Assembly: GCF_001513745.1 (NCBI RefSeq)
Contig: NZ_CP013382.1
Span: 2,232,001-2,296,000 of the forward strand
Source: Burkholderia humptydooensis
Lineage (GTDB): Bacteria; Pseudomonadota; Gammaproteobacteria; Burkholderiales; Burkholderiaceae
Length of the DNA: 64,000 nucleotides
Direction of reading: 5' to 3'
The notes beneath the pieces were generated by a model. The model was not told the DNA's origin, ran no database searches, and saw only the letters and a list, made by a program, of their open reading frames with translations. This document shows, one piece after another, positions 19,906-28,979 of the stretch (within the stretch, counting starts at the first letter, position 1; each line of letters starts with the position of its first letter). The position numbers and the translations under genes were made by a program.

Positions 19906-20193
19906 ATGCGACGCTACGACATCGTGAAGGGTGACACAACGACCGTCGGCGGCATCGTGCAAGGAGGCGATGGCGCCGATCTGATCGGCGGCCGAGAGCA
20001 AGCCTACGAGCACGATCCGGTGTGGTGCCCCGTCTGCAAGACAGTGGGTACGATCGGCTGCACCGGCCCGCGGATCTCCACTACCGGACCGGATGGGCGA
20101 GAGGCGGCGCTGAGCGATGATCTCTGCCTATGCGCGTGTCCGACGCCGCCGAAACTGGTGGCGTCGCAATCCGTGTCATATATCGAGGTCTGA
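19906..20193 (+). CDS. PAAR-domain protein
   Basis: A 95-aa protein, MRRYDIVKGDTTTVGGIVQG, with a compact PAAR-like fold: CPVCKTVGTIGCTGPR and DLCLCACPTPPKLVASQ supply the Cys pairs that could bind zinc at the tip. PAAR proteins sharpen the VgrG spike and can carry effectors. The start is 12 bp after the immunity gene, so it belongs to the same transcription unit. A fragment of a second PAAR start is found at 20799. Confidence 0.88.
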   Translation: MRRYDIVKGDTTTVGGIVQGGDGADLIGGREQAYEHDPVWCPVCKTVGTIGCTGPRISTTGPDGREAALSDDLCLCACPTPPKLVASQSVSYIEV

Positions 20194-20204
20194 ACAGGGA
20201 TCCT

Positions 20205-20777
20205 ATGCACTTGCACCGTATTGTGTTCCTGGTCCTGCTCACATCCTTTGCATTTCTTTCCGGATGTGCGGCATTGCACATCTGCGGACCATTCGATAGT
20301 TACGAGGAAGGCACTGGAACGTACATTGACTGGCAGGCTGATACTTTGTCAGCCTATCATTTGGGGGTAGAGCAGGCACGGGATCAGTGCAGGGATGAGC
20401 TGATAGAGCAATGTGTCGCCAAGTATGTTGAACTGTGCCGGAATCGCTCGGACGAGCGTTTCAGGAACATGAGCAAAGCGGATGCTGATCACGCTTGCGC
20501 ACGTGTCGATCCGTTTATTCAAGAGCCCGGCATGACGTGCGAACGATTTCAGGAACGCGCCGACGCTGCCGGAATATGGAGGTCCGTCAAATTGCCTTGG
20601 GAAGACGCGTGCGGGAGTTGCGCCTACGAGCCCAACGCGCAACATCGCGATCCGTTCATCCCACGTGCTGACGATCGCATGTTCGACGCGTGTATGGTCG
20701 ACAAGGAATTCAAGCTGGTTACCAAAACAAGCCGGGGGACATGCGAGCCCCGTGGGATTTTGAACGGAGTCTTGTAA
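20205..20777 (+). CDS. Cys-rich lipoprotein of the T6SS cassette, unknown function
   Basis: A 190-aa protein beginning MHLHRIVFLVLLTSFAFLSG with a good lipobox (LSGC), so it is probably a lipoprotein. The mature part is acidic and contains about eight regularly placed Cys residues (CRDELIEQCVAKYVELCRN, TCERFQERADAAG, EDACGSCAYEP), suggesting disulfides in the periplasm. It follows the PAAR gene by 11 bp. I do not recognise a family. It could be a second immunity protein left from an effector that has been lost, since a clipped PAAR start follows it. Confidence 0.7.
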   Translation: MHLHRIVFLVLLTSFAFLSGCAALHICGPFDSYEEGTGTYIDWQADTLSAYHLGVEQARDQCRDELIEQCVAKYVELCRNRSDERFRNMSKADADHACARVDPFIQEPGMTCERFQERADAAGIWRSVKLPWEDACGSCAYEPNAQHRDPFIPRADDRMFDACMVDKEFKLVTKTSRGTCEPRGILNGVL

Positions 20778-20798
20778 CAGAGCACTGCGTGGGCGAGG

Positions 20799-20870
20799 AT
20801 GCGACGCTACGACAGCGTGAAGGGCAACCAACTATCGATGTCTGAATCGAATTCTAGCCAATACCCCTGA
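20799..20870 (+). pseudogene. Truncated second PAAR gene start
   Basis: ATGCGACGCTACGACAGCGT opens a 23-codon frame reading MRRYDSVKGNQ, matching the start of the PAAR protein at 19906 (MRRYDIVKGD), then diverges and stops at 20870. It appears to be the stub of a duplicated PAAR gene whose remainder was deleted or replaced. Confidence 0.7.
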
Positions 20871-20883
20871 TCCGAGCATCGCA

Positions 20884-22509
20884 ATGACGACTCCCCATCT
20901 CCTGGAACCCGGCGGATTTACCTTGTCCGACGGACAGCTTTTCGCCGAGGGACGCGAGCTGGACGTGTTTGGCGATTCGCTCGACACGCAGGACATTTTC
21001 AGCCTCGCGATGTCGGCGTCGCTTGACCTGCACGGCAAGCCTGTTGTCTGCCAGGACCTCCTGCCAGAACTGTCAATGCGGATCGAGGCGCACCCGCTGC
21101 CCGCCGGCAGCGACCCGGCCGAGCGGACGCAGTACATCGGCCAGGCGTGGCATTCCGTGGCCGAGGTCCTGATCCAGCGGCACGGTCGTCTGGAGAGGGA
21201 TGAATGCGTGACACTGACGGCCCCGGCGGGCGTGCAAGTGACACTGGCGCGCACAAGCGGACAAACCGTCCTGCCGCCACACGCGATGCGCCTCCGGGTC
21301 GAATATAGTCCTGTCATCCTCGCCCGGTTTCTCGTCGCGCGGCACGAGCTGCCGCTGATCCAGCAGTCGCATCGCACCACGGCTCCCTTCGCGAGCGTGA
21401 AACACCCGCGCTCAACCCGACTCGCGCCCAATACGCCGCCGATCGCGGAGCTGATTCGCGAGGCGCTGCTCAAAACCGAGCAGGCCGCGGATGACCGATT
21501 CGCGCGCCTGCCGATGCCGGTACGTTACCGCGCCAGTGGCGCACTCGGCGCCTGGTCCCGCGTCAGGGCGGCCGCCGGCCAATCCGGTGCCGAGTTCACG
21601 CAGCGACTGCGGGCCGATCCGATTTCGCTGATGCGATCGGATTTCGGCACCTATCTGGAATGGTGGAGCAACGGCAGCCCAACCCTGTTTAGAAGCACTG
21701 ACGATCGCGCCCGCAGCCACGGCACGCTGTGCTGGCAGATGTTCGACGCATGCCAGGGCGTCTTGTTCGAGCCGACTCCGCCGCTGCACCACCTGCTCGA
21801 CGATGCGTTCATTGCCGACGACGTGCCGGTTGGCACGATCGAGTTGCCGGCCGAGACGATGTGCATTATTCCCGATCCGTCGTGGTGGGGGCATCGCGGC
21901 GGACTGGACGCCATCATGCTGTTTCGCCGCGGGCCGGCGTCACACTCCGGGTACGCGACGAGCGACGTGATCAATGTGTTGTTCTGGACCGAGGTCCGGG
22001 CGGAATCCTGGCTCGAAACGGGAAACCTTGCGATCCCGCTGGATGATCCCCAACGAACCATCCGCCAGTTCCTCGATGGCATCGGTGCCGATCTGACGCA
22101 GAAGCAGGAAGTCGACACCGACACGATCGCTGCCACGGTGCAACATTGGCGACGCGTGCTCGACTACGCGATCAAGATGCTGCTCTACCTGGCGACCGGC
22201 GAGGCCCAGGTCGTCCAGGATCGCGCTTACACGAACGCGCCGCGTGATTTCGGCGGATTGGGCAAACGAAAGCGCACCGAGCGACTCGCGCAAATCGAAA
22301 TGCTGTACGACCGTCACGTGATCGGGCCGGCCGTGCTTGATGCGTCGTCCCTCCCCTCGTTACCCGCTGAAGGCGCGCATCGGGAGGTCCGAGGCCACTG
22401 GCGCCGGCCGCACTTCAAGATGCAGCCGCACGGGCCACGACGGTCGCTGCGCAAACTGGTCTTTATCGGGCCCACCCTCGTGCGGGCCGATCGCCTCAGT
22501 CTGGCATGA
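20884..22509 (+). CDS. Conserved hypothetical protein, 541 aa
   Basis: No domain was recognised with confidence. The protein starts MTTPHLLEPGGFTLSDGQLF, has no signal peptide or membrane helix, and ends with a basic conserved-looking motif VRGHWRRPHFKMQPHGPRRS followed by LRKLVFIGPTLVRADRLSLA. Motifs of this type (HxRRxH...GP.RS.RK...I.PT.V.AD) occur at the C-termini of several plasmid- and island-borne hypothetical proteins; I recall something similar near AcrVA2-type proteins but cannot verify it. It is transcribed in the same direction as the T6SS cassette, 14 bp after the PAAR stub, but may be a separate cargo gene. Confidence 0.7.
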   Translation: MTTPHLLEPGGFTLSDGQLFAEGRELDVFGDSLDTQDIFSLAMSASLDLHGKPVVCQDLLPELSMRIEAHPLPAGSDPAERTQYIGQAWHSVAEVLIQRHGRLERDECVTLTAPAGVQVTLARTSGQTVLPPHAMRLRVEYSPVILARFLVARHELPLIQQSHRTTAPFASVKHPRSTRLAPNTPPIAELIREALLKTEQAADDRFARLPMPVRYRASGALGAWSRVRAAAGQSGAEFTQRLRADPISLMRSDFGTYLEWWSNGSPTLFRSTDDRARSHGTLCWQMFDACQGVLFEPTPPLHHLLDDAFIADDVPVGTIELPAETMCIIPDPSWWGHRGGLDAIMLFRRGPASHSGYATSDVINVLFWTEVRAESWLETGNLAIPLDDPQRTIRQFLDGIGADLTQKQEVDTDTIAATVQHWRRVLDYAIKMLLYLATGEAQVVQDRAYTNAPRDFGGLGKRKRTERLAQIEMLYDRHVIGPAVLDASSLPSLPAEGAHREVRGHWRRPHFKMQPHGPRRSLRKLVFIGPTLVRADRLSLA

Positions 22510-22600
22510 TGGCGCGGTCGAGATTCATTCACGAGTGGACACGATGGAAAGCAGGAAACGTGCGTTGCGCCGCACCGGCCGATAGGGCCTGACGAGAGAA

Positions 22601-22897
22601 ATGCTGTTGCCGCTACCAACAGAAAAGGTCCGGGCGCTGTCGCTCGAGAACCATCTCGCACTGGCTACCGTGCGCGGCGGCCGCGGCGACCTCGATCAGG
22701 TCAGTTGCCTGTTGCGCGTGGTGTACCTCGCCTTCTATCTGCGGGAAGCGACTTTATCCGGCGCGGATTTTGACCTGTACCGGCGCGCCGAAGCGGCGCT
22801 CAATGCATGCGTCAAGCGTGTCGACCAAGGCGAGCGGTGCCTGCTGCTTGACCACGAACTGGCGCTCGTTGAACGGATTCGGTTCTTCACGGATTAG
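22601..22897 (+). CDS. Small hypothetical protein, 3' end replaced by ISL3 repeat
   Basis: A 98-aa reading frame, MLLPLPTEKVRALSLENHLA, followed by a helical region (LLRVVYLAFYLREATLSGAD). The last residues RFFTD and the stop codon are encoded by the left terminal repeat of the ISL3 element (GGTTCTTCACGGATTAG, from 22881). The native C-terminus has therefore been cut off. I recall similar small proteins in Burkholderiaceae islands that are somewhat longer, which fits truncation. The function is unknown. Confidence 0.65.
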   Translation: MLLPLPTEKVRALSLENHLALATVRGGRGDLDQVSCLLRVVYLAFYLREATLSGADFDLYRRAEAALNACVKRVDQGERCLLLDHELALVERIRFFTD

Positions 22898-22985
22898 CAT
22901 GAAGGCTCGCCCAAAAGGAAAGCGGTGCCCGAAGGAATAGACTGGTTGTGCGACCAATCAGACGATTCCAACGACCACCTCTTTC

Positions 22986-23621
22986 ATGGCCGATCATAAA
23001 CTCGACCTCCTGTTCTGGGAAGGTTTTACCGTTACCGAGCTTGAGCGCACGCCTGGCGTGACGCGCATCACCTTGCTGCCGCAGGTCGGCCATCCCGCGC
23101 AATGCTCGAGTTGCGGCCAGCACAGCGAGCGCGTGCACGAACACGGCTGGCGCACGATTCGCGACTTGCCGATGCTGGGCAATGCAGTCTGGCTGCGCGT
23201 GCGTCTGCGCCGCGTGCGGTGCGACGGCTGCGGACCCCGTACCAAGCGGGTGAGTTGACTGGATCGCCACGCCCGGATCACCCGGCACCTGGCGGAATTC
23301 GTCGGGCACTGGTGCGAGAAGCTGCCGGTTGCCCATGTCTGCCAGTTGTCGGGCTGCACTGGGAAACCGTTCGGCGCATCGATACGCGGCGCTTGCAGGC
23401 GCGGCTTGAGGCGTTGCCCGAAGCGCAGCCGCGTCGGCTTGTGATGGATGAGTTTGCGCTCTACAAGGGCCATCGCTATGCCACGGTGGTGATGGATGCC
23501 GACACGCGCCGGGTGTTGTGGGTCGGCGAAGGCCGCAGCCGGGAAGCGATTCGCCCGTTCTTCGACTGGCTCGGTGCCGAGCGGTGCAAACGTATTGAAG
23601 CTGTCGCGATGGACATGAATA
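22986..23621 (+). pseudogene. ISL3 transposase, N-terminal half (C-terminal half at 29456-30028)
   Basis: The frame starts MADHKLDLLFWEGFTVTELE and includes the zinc-finger-like CSSCGQHSERVHEHG. A TGG-to-TGA change stops it at 23256-23258 (RVS*, where LDRHARITRHL follows in frame), and a 1-bp loss near 23350 shifts the frame before LHWETVRRIDTRRL. The sequence then runs to AMDMN at the IS66 boundary. Joining 23621 to 29456 restores AMDMSTAFDLEV, proving the two halves were one gene. Another 1-bp loss lies near 29508. Confidence 0.92.
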
Positions 23622-23695
23622 GTAAGCGCCTCGCGACGGCCGTTCGCAACGCGATGCCTGCGTGAGGGATGATCGGGAATCGGGCTACCGAGGTC

Positions 23696-23807
23696 TCACT
23701 GACAGGCAGTCAATGAGTCGGCCTGCCGAGGCAGTTTCCCGGCCACGTTCCAGGGCAGCAGTGCATCGATGCGGTTAATCGGATGGTCAGCGATATGGGT
23801 CAGGACA
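23696..23807 (-). pseudogene. Detached C-terminal end of IS66 tnpC
   Basis: The minus strand reads YVLTHIADHPINRIDALLPW then NVAGKLPRQADSLTACQ and a stop at 23696. This is the usual C-terminus of IS66 TnpC, cut off from the main gene at 25252 by the IS256 insertion. Confidence 0.9.
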
Positions 23808-23816
23808 TATTCGAGG

Positions 23817-25251
23817 GAGCAGTTGTCAAATCTGGTGTATCAGCAGTCGGCGGCATGATCAGGCGGCGAGCGGTTGCTGAGCCGGTGTGCTTTCGATCAC
23901 CGGGGTACCATCCTTGAAGGGAATGCCCTTCATGAGCTGTTCGATCTTGTCCACGCCGCGGATACGGCGCCACGACTGTTCAGCCGATTCGATCAGCTTG
24001 AATGCCAGACCAAGGAAGGTCGCGCGCGACAGACAGTTGCGCGTACGCGTTGTGCGATGACGTACCGTCGCAAACGTCGATTCGATCGGGTTGGTCGTTC
24101 GCAGATGCTGCCAGTGTTCAGCTGGAAAGTCGTAGAACGCGAGCAACTCGTCGCGGTCCTTCGTGACCTTCTCAGCGGCCTTGGGATATTTGGCCGAATA
24201 CGTCGCAACGAACTGGTTGAACGCGACGATGGCCTCGGCTCGCGTTGCCGCATTCCAGATTTCAGACAGGGCAGCCTTGGCGCGGCCGTGCTGCGATTTC
24301 GGCAGAGCGTTGAGCACGTTGCCGATCTTGTGGAACCAGCAGCGTTGTTGCCTGGTCTGCGGGAACACTTCTTCAAGCGCCGCCCACAGGCCCATCGCGC
24401 CGTCGCCAGTAGCCAGCAGCGGGCCGGCCTGCAGCCCGCGTGCCTTCAGGTCCAGCAACAGGTCACGCCACGAATCCTTCGATTCGCGATAGCCGTCGGC
24501 GAGCGCCACGCGCTCCTTGCTCCCGTCCGGCTTCACGCCGATGATCACCAGCAGGCACTGGCCATCGGAGTCTTCGCTGCGCGCGCCGGTGTGAATGCCA
24601 TCAGCCCACCAGTAGACCCAGCGCGAGCCCGACAGGTCGCGTTTGTTCCATCGCTCGAACTCGTCGGCCCATTGCGCCTTCAGGCGCACCACGACATTGG
24701 GCGAGAGGCCTTTGGCTTGTTCGCCGAGCAGCACGCTGAACGCTTCGCTCATGTCGCCGGTGGAAACACCGCGCAGGTAAAGCCACGGCAGCGCCGCGCT
24801 CACCCGGGGCGACTTGCGCACGTAGGGCGGCACGATGTTCGAGTTGAACTTCACGCCCGAGCCCGAACGGTCACGCACCTTGGGCACCTGAACCGGCACG
24901 GGCCCGACTGCCGTGACGACCTCGCGTTCGGGCAGATAGCCGTTGCGCACGATCGCGCGCCGTCCGTCCAGCGTTTTCACGTTCGAATACTGCTCGAGCA
25001 ATGCCGCCAATTCCGCCTCGATCGCCTGCTGGATAATCTGCCGCGCGCCCTGCTGGATCAGGTCGTCCAGACCGGGCAGGCCCTTCACTTCCGTTGCTGC
25101 TTGACTGCCGTTTGTTTCCTGCGTACGTTTCGCCATGGTGGTGGAGTTCGGTTGCTGGGTGTTACCGTGGAAAGCAACATTTTCAGCTAACCGCCACCGC
25201 CTTCTCATTTCCCGCCGACCACCCGCCGTACACCAAATTCGACATTAGCTC
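23817..25251 (-). mobile_element. IS256-family element, 1435 bp, intact
   Basis: The ends are related inverted repeats of the form GAGC-N3-TGTCrAATyTGGTGTA (left from 23817; right, on the other strand, from 25251). They are flanked by a 9-bp direct repeat TATTCGAGG at 23808-23816 and 25252-25260. The element interrupts the 3' part of IS66 tnpC. IS256-family elements make 8-9 bp duplications, so this is a clean, probably late insertion. Confidence 0.93.
23859..25136 (-). CDS. IS256-family transposase
   Basis: A 425-aa mutator-type transposase starting MAKRTQETNGSQAATEVKGL (ATG at 25136). The DDE catalytic domain is visible: YWWADGIHTGARSED (first Asp), LLATGDGAMGLWAAL (second Asp), the CWFHKIGNVLNALPK helix, and TTNPIESTFATVRHRT with the catalytic Glu. 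Length and motifs are those of complete IS256 transposases. The coding region is undisturbed, so the element may still be active. Confidence 0.95.
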   Translation of the reverse strand: MAKRTQETNGSQAATEVKGLPGLDDLIQQGARQIIQQAIEAELAALLEQYSNVKTLDGRRAIVRNGYLPEREVVTAVGPVPVQVPKVRDRSGSGVKFNSNIVPPYVRKSPRVSAALPWLYLRGVSTGDMSEAFSVLLGEQAKGLSPNVVVRLKAQWADEFERWNKRDLSGSRWVYWWADGIHTGARSEDSDGQCLLVIIGVKPDGSKERVALADGYRESKDSWRDLLLDLKARGLQAGPLLATGDGAMGLWAALEEVFPQTRQQRCWFHKIGNVLNALPKSQHGRAKAALSEIWNAATRAEAIVAFNQFVATYSAKYPKAAEKVTKDRDELLAFYDFPAEHWQHLRTTNPIESTFATVRHRTTRTRNCLSRATFLGLAFKLIESAEQSWRRIRGVDKIEQLMKGIPFKDGTPVIESTPAQQPLAA

Positions 25252-26693
25252 TATTCGAGGTAGGCACGCGGGTTGATCCCGTTGAGCTTGCACGTCCCGA
25301 TCAGACCATACATCGCCGCAGCCCGCTCGCCGCCGCTATCGGAGCCGGCGAACAGGAAGTTCTTGCGACCCAGACTCACGCAGCGCAGCGCGTTTTCGGC
25401 CAGGGCGTTGCTGATCTCGGCGCGGCCTTCTTCGCAGTACAGCACGAGCGCATCCCATTGGTTGAGCGAGTAGCGGATCGCTTTGGCCAGCTCGGATTTC
25501 TTCGACAGCGTGGCAAGCTTGTCCGTCATCCACGTCTTGATGATCACGAGCAGCGGCGCGCTTTTCTCCCGCCGCACGCGCAGCCGTTCAGCGGCAGGTT
25601 GGCCACGGATGTCTGCCTCGATGCCGTAGAGTTCGCCGATCAATTCGAGTACCTGTCGGGTCGCGTCGGTCGGCGTGCGGTCGTGAACCTCGTAGATGTA
25701 CCGTCTCGCATGGTCCCAGCATGCCGCCTCACGGATCTTGCCGCTCTCGTACAACTCGTTGAAGCCGCCATAGGCGTCGGCCTGCAGGATGCCCTCGAAT
25801 CCGGCGAGATGGGTCTGGGGATGGATGCCTTTGCGGTCAGGCGAGTAGGCGAACCACACCGCAGCCGGTTCCGTCGAGCCCGAACGGCTGTCATCGCGCA
25901 CGTACACCCAGAGTCGCCCAGTCTTCGTCCTCTTGTTGCCCGGCGCGAGCACCGGGATCGGCGTGTCGTCCGCATGCAGCTTCGACGTTGCCATCGTGTA
26001 GCGGCGCAGCGCCTCGGTCAGCGGTTCGCAAAGCGCCTCGCACTGGCCGACCCAGCGGCCCATGCTGGCCGGGTCGAGCTTCACGCCGTCGCGCGCGGCA
26101 ATCTGCGACTGCCGGTACAACGGCGTGTGGTCCGCGTACTTCGCGACGAGGATGTCGGCCAGCAGGCTCGGATGGGCGATGCTGCGCGTGATCGGCAGGC
26201 CGGGCATGGGCGGCTGCGAGAAGTGGTTGTCGCACGAACAGACCGTCTTGCGCCGAATCGTGCGAATCACCTTGAACATCGCCGCGACGCGAGCGAGCTG
26301 CTCGGACACATCTTCTCCGAGCGGTTGCATGGCGCTGCCGCACTTCGGGCAAATCGCGTCAGCGTCCAGCACGCGTGCTTCGCGTGGCAGATGCGGCGGC
26401 AACGCTTCTTTCGGCGACGCATCGCCGACAGGCGTGCCCGCGCTCGATTGGCGGGCGCGCCGCACATCGGCAACACCACGCTCGCCCGTCAGATCCTCGA
26501 GCGCGGTTTCGAGCCGCGCTATCTCCCGATCCAGTTGCTCGGACTTGCGCCCGAACTGCATGCGCTTGAGCTTGTCGATCTGCGCCTTCAACTGCTCGAT
26601 CTCGAGATCGCGTTCGGCAAGCTGAGCACGGGCCTCCAGGAGCAAGGCCCGCAGCGTTTCAACATCGTCAGGAAGTTCGGCGCCGTTCGACAT
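25251..26693 (-). pseudogene. tnpC: IS66 transposase TnpC, C-terminus removed by IS256
   Basis: A 480-aa reading frame, MSNGAELPDDVETLRALLLE, with an N-terminal leucine-zipper-like coiled coil (about residues 10-60), a zinc-binding CPKCGSAM region (about 115-150) and the IS66 DDE domain (KLHADDTPIPVLAPG, GILQADAYGGFNELY, CWDHARRYIYE, ALAENALRCVSLGRKNFLFA). It ends GINPRAYLE* because IS256 sits in the next codon. The natural continuation is at 23807-23696. Loss of about 37 C-terminal residues probably inactivates it. Confidence 0.93.
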
Positions 26694-26723
26694 GCGGCGC
26701 AGTTTACGAGCCTTCCTCGCGGT

Positions 26724-28979
26724 TTACAACATCGACAGTGCCGCGGTACGGCGCGGCTGCCGATCGCGGTAGGGACGTCCCTTTCGGGACGCCCCCCGCA
26801 CAGATCCGGACGTGCCCAATTAAGGCATCCGGCTCCTACCGTCGGTGTTTGACGAGGAAGCGTTGTTCCAGCCATGGGTGCAGGACGCGTGGCATGGGCA
26901 GGTACTTCTCAACGATCACGTTCATGCGACGCCACGTAAGCCGCCGGCGCTGGCTCCGCCTCAGAAGGCTGAGATACCAGCGAATCTTGACCAGGTGGCG
27001 AACAGCACGAACAGCCTGAAGGTTGGTCGGCACCGCAAAGTAGGCGTAATGCCCCCGCAGTACCTGAGCCAGCCACCGGCCTTGCTCGTCGATAGGACTT
27101 GACCTCATGTGCCGCAGTTCTGTCGCGATTCGCTTGACCGTCTCGGTCTTACGCTTGCGCTTCGTCTTTCTCCAGAGCTGGAAGCCTTTGCCCCCTCGCT
27201 TCTTCCCGCAAATGTGCGTGAAGCCGAGGAAGTCGAAGGTCTCGGGCTTCGAGAGCCCTTGCGCCGCGCGCCGTTCGGCAACGAAGCGCCCAAACGCGAT
27301 CAATCGCGTCTTCTCTGGATGCAGACTCAGCCCAAACTTCGCCAGTCGGTCTCGCAACTCACCCAGAAATGCGTGTGCATCTGATACATACTGGAAACCA
27401 ACAATGGTGTCGTCCGCGTAGCGGACAACAATCATGTCAGCGTCTGCATGACGTTTCCGCCATGCCTGAACCCACAGATCGTACACATAGTGCAGGTAAA
27501 TATTCGCAAGCAGGGGTGATATCACGGCTCCCTGCGGCGTTCCCTGAGATGTATCGATCCGCGCGCCTTGCTCCAGCACGCCCGCCTTCAGCCATTTCTG
27601 GATCAGGCGGATGATTCGTCGGTCGCCAATACGGTGCTCCATAAACTTGACCAGCCATTCGTGGTTGATCGTGTCGAAGAAGCGACTGATATCGGCGTCG
27701 AGAATCCACCAGATGTTGCGCCCCTTGATTCCGTACGCGAGCGCGTCCAACGCATCATGCTGGCTGCGCCCGGGCCGGAACCCATAACTGAAACCCAGAA
27801 ACTCCGCCTCGTATATCGGCGTGAGGATCATGACCGTCGCCGCCTGAACGATTTTATCCTCCATGGCGGCGATGCCGAGTGGCCGTTGTTTGCCATCTGC
27901 CTTGGGGATGTACACCCGCCGCGAAGGCAACGCCCGATACGCTCCTGCGTGGAGCCGCTGATGCAGCCGCTGGAGATTCTCTTCCAGTGCTGCCTCGTAC
28001 ATTCCCCACGTCATCTGGTCAACGCCCGCTGATGCGCTCTTCTTCAACGACAGGAAGCCCGCACGCAGGACGTCAACGTCAATGTGATGCAGGAGCGCTG
28101 TCAGTTTCTCCTTCCCGTTTCTGTTGACAGCTTCCCGTATGCGACTCTGCGCCTGTGACACGGCTTCCCAGCTCTGCGTCCGGACCATGCTTTGCATCAT
28201 CGCATTCCCTTCGGTCCCGCTCCTTCCCTCCCCCAGCTCCGCTGCGGCTGACGCCGCTTTGTTCGCCGGTTTCCCTGGTACTACGAGCGAGTCTGACTTC
28301 TCCGGACCGTGCATCATGGTCTACGGCTCCCAGCCTTCACCATGCGGCCCATCGCCCGGCTGGCGAGGGCGGTCTGGAGACCTCGCGGTTCCCGCTCAAG
28401 AGACGTACACGCATGCCAGGGTCTACCGACGACGCGGAGCCGCCCACCGCTCGCGATATCGCGGTGGGACGTATTGCCTTCTGCTGACTGGAAAGCATCA
28501 GCACTCCGATTGGGAAGTCTTTCGTCGCTCAATGGCTGGCCTACGTGCGCCCCTGTCAACGCTTCGGTGACACTCTCGCGAGTGCCCCCGCATGACTCGG
28601 GGTCGATGTGATTCGCTAGTTCTTCATCGCAAAGGACTTTCACCTTCTATCTCTTGACGGTCTCCCGTCGCACCCAATCGATGCCTTCGAGCAACATCGA
28701 CAGTTGTGCCGCCGTCAGATGAACCTTGCCACCATCAGCCTGGGGCCAGACGAAACGGCCACGCTCAAGCCGCTTCGCGAGAAGCCAGAGCCCGTCATCG
28801 CTCGCCCACAGAACCTTCACAAGATCGCCGCGACGACCGCGGAAGATGAACACGTTGCCGCCCAGCGGATTCTCCTCGAGCGCCGTCTGCACCTTCGCCG
28901 CCAGCCCCTGGAACCCGCAGCGCATGTCAGTGACGCCCACCACCAGCCAGACGCGTGTACCCGTGGGCAGCGCAATCAC
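26724..28979 (-). CDS. tnpB: IS66 TnpB, split by a group II intron
   Basis: Exon 1 (28979-28675) encodes MIALPTGTRVWLVVGVTDMR to the end of the conserved LSMLLEGIDW. After the intron (28674-26763), exon 2 (26762-26724) encodes RQPRRTAALSML and a stop. Joined, this is a 114-aa TnpB of usual length. Without splicing, translation runs into the intron and stops after VRRETVKR. The ATG overlaps the tnpA stop. TnpB is needed for IS66 transposition, so function depends on intron splicing. Confidence 0.9.
26763..28674 (-). mobile_element. Group II intron in IS66 tnpB, about 1912 bp
   Basis: The 5' end on the minus strand is GTGCGACGGGAGACCGTC, matching the GUGYG consensus. The 3' end is ...GTCCCTACCGCGAT, just before the CGG codon that continues tnpB. 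A GGGACGTCCC-type stem (with TTTCGGG loop region near 26775-26800) lies close to the 3' end, where domains V/VI are expected. The intron encodes its own reverse transcriptase. The exact 3' boundary is set by continuity of the TnpB frame. Confidence 0.87.
26836..28317 (-). CDS. ltrA: Group II intron reverse transcriptase/maturase
   Basis: A 493-aa LtrA-type protein. The RT palm motifs are visible: RVYIPKADGKQRPLGIAAME (RT2), FGFRPGRS-like SYGFRPGRSQHDAL (RT3), DADISRFFDTINHEWL (RT4), GTPQGAVISPLLANIYLHYV (RT5) and the catalytic RYADD (RT6/7). The maturase domain X follows (TFDFLGFTHICGKKRGGKGF and beyond). No HNH endonuclease motif is obvious at the C-terminus. It helps the intron RNA splice and copies it into new DNA sites. 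The first Met is at 28317, but an internal MMQS start near 28200 is also plausible. Confidence 0.95.
   Translation of the reverse strand: MMHGPEKSDSLVVPGKPANKAASAAAELGEGRSGTEGNAMMQSMVRTQSWEAVSQAQSRIREAVNRNGKEKLTALLHHIDVDVLRAGFLSLKKSASAGVDQMTWGMYEAALEENLQRLHQRLHAGAYRALPSRRVYIPKADGKQRPLGIAAMEDKIVQAATVMILTPIYEAEFLGFSYGFRPGRSQHDALDALAYGIKGRNIWWILDADISRFFDTINHEWLVKFMEHRIGDRRIIRLIQKWLKAGVLEQGARIDTSQGTPQGAVISPLLANIYLHYVYDLWVQAWRKRHADADMIVVRYADDTIVGFQYVSDAHAFLGELRDRLAKFGLSLHPEKTRLIAFGRFVAERRAAQGLSKPETFDFLGFTHICGKKRGGKGFQLWRKTKRKRKTETVKRIATELRHMRSSPIDEQGRWLAQVLRGHYAYFAVPTNLQAVRAVRHLVKIRWYLSLLRRSQRRRLTWRRMNVIVEKYLPMPRVLHPWLEQRFLVKHRR

Noticed and set aside
26975..27100. Candidate Cys/His-type HNH endonuclease at the end of the intron reverse transcriptase
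   Set aside because: The C-terminal sequence lacks the expected Cys pairs and HH motif, so the protein is called RT/maturase only.
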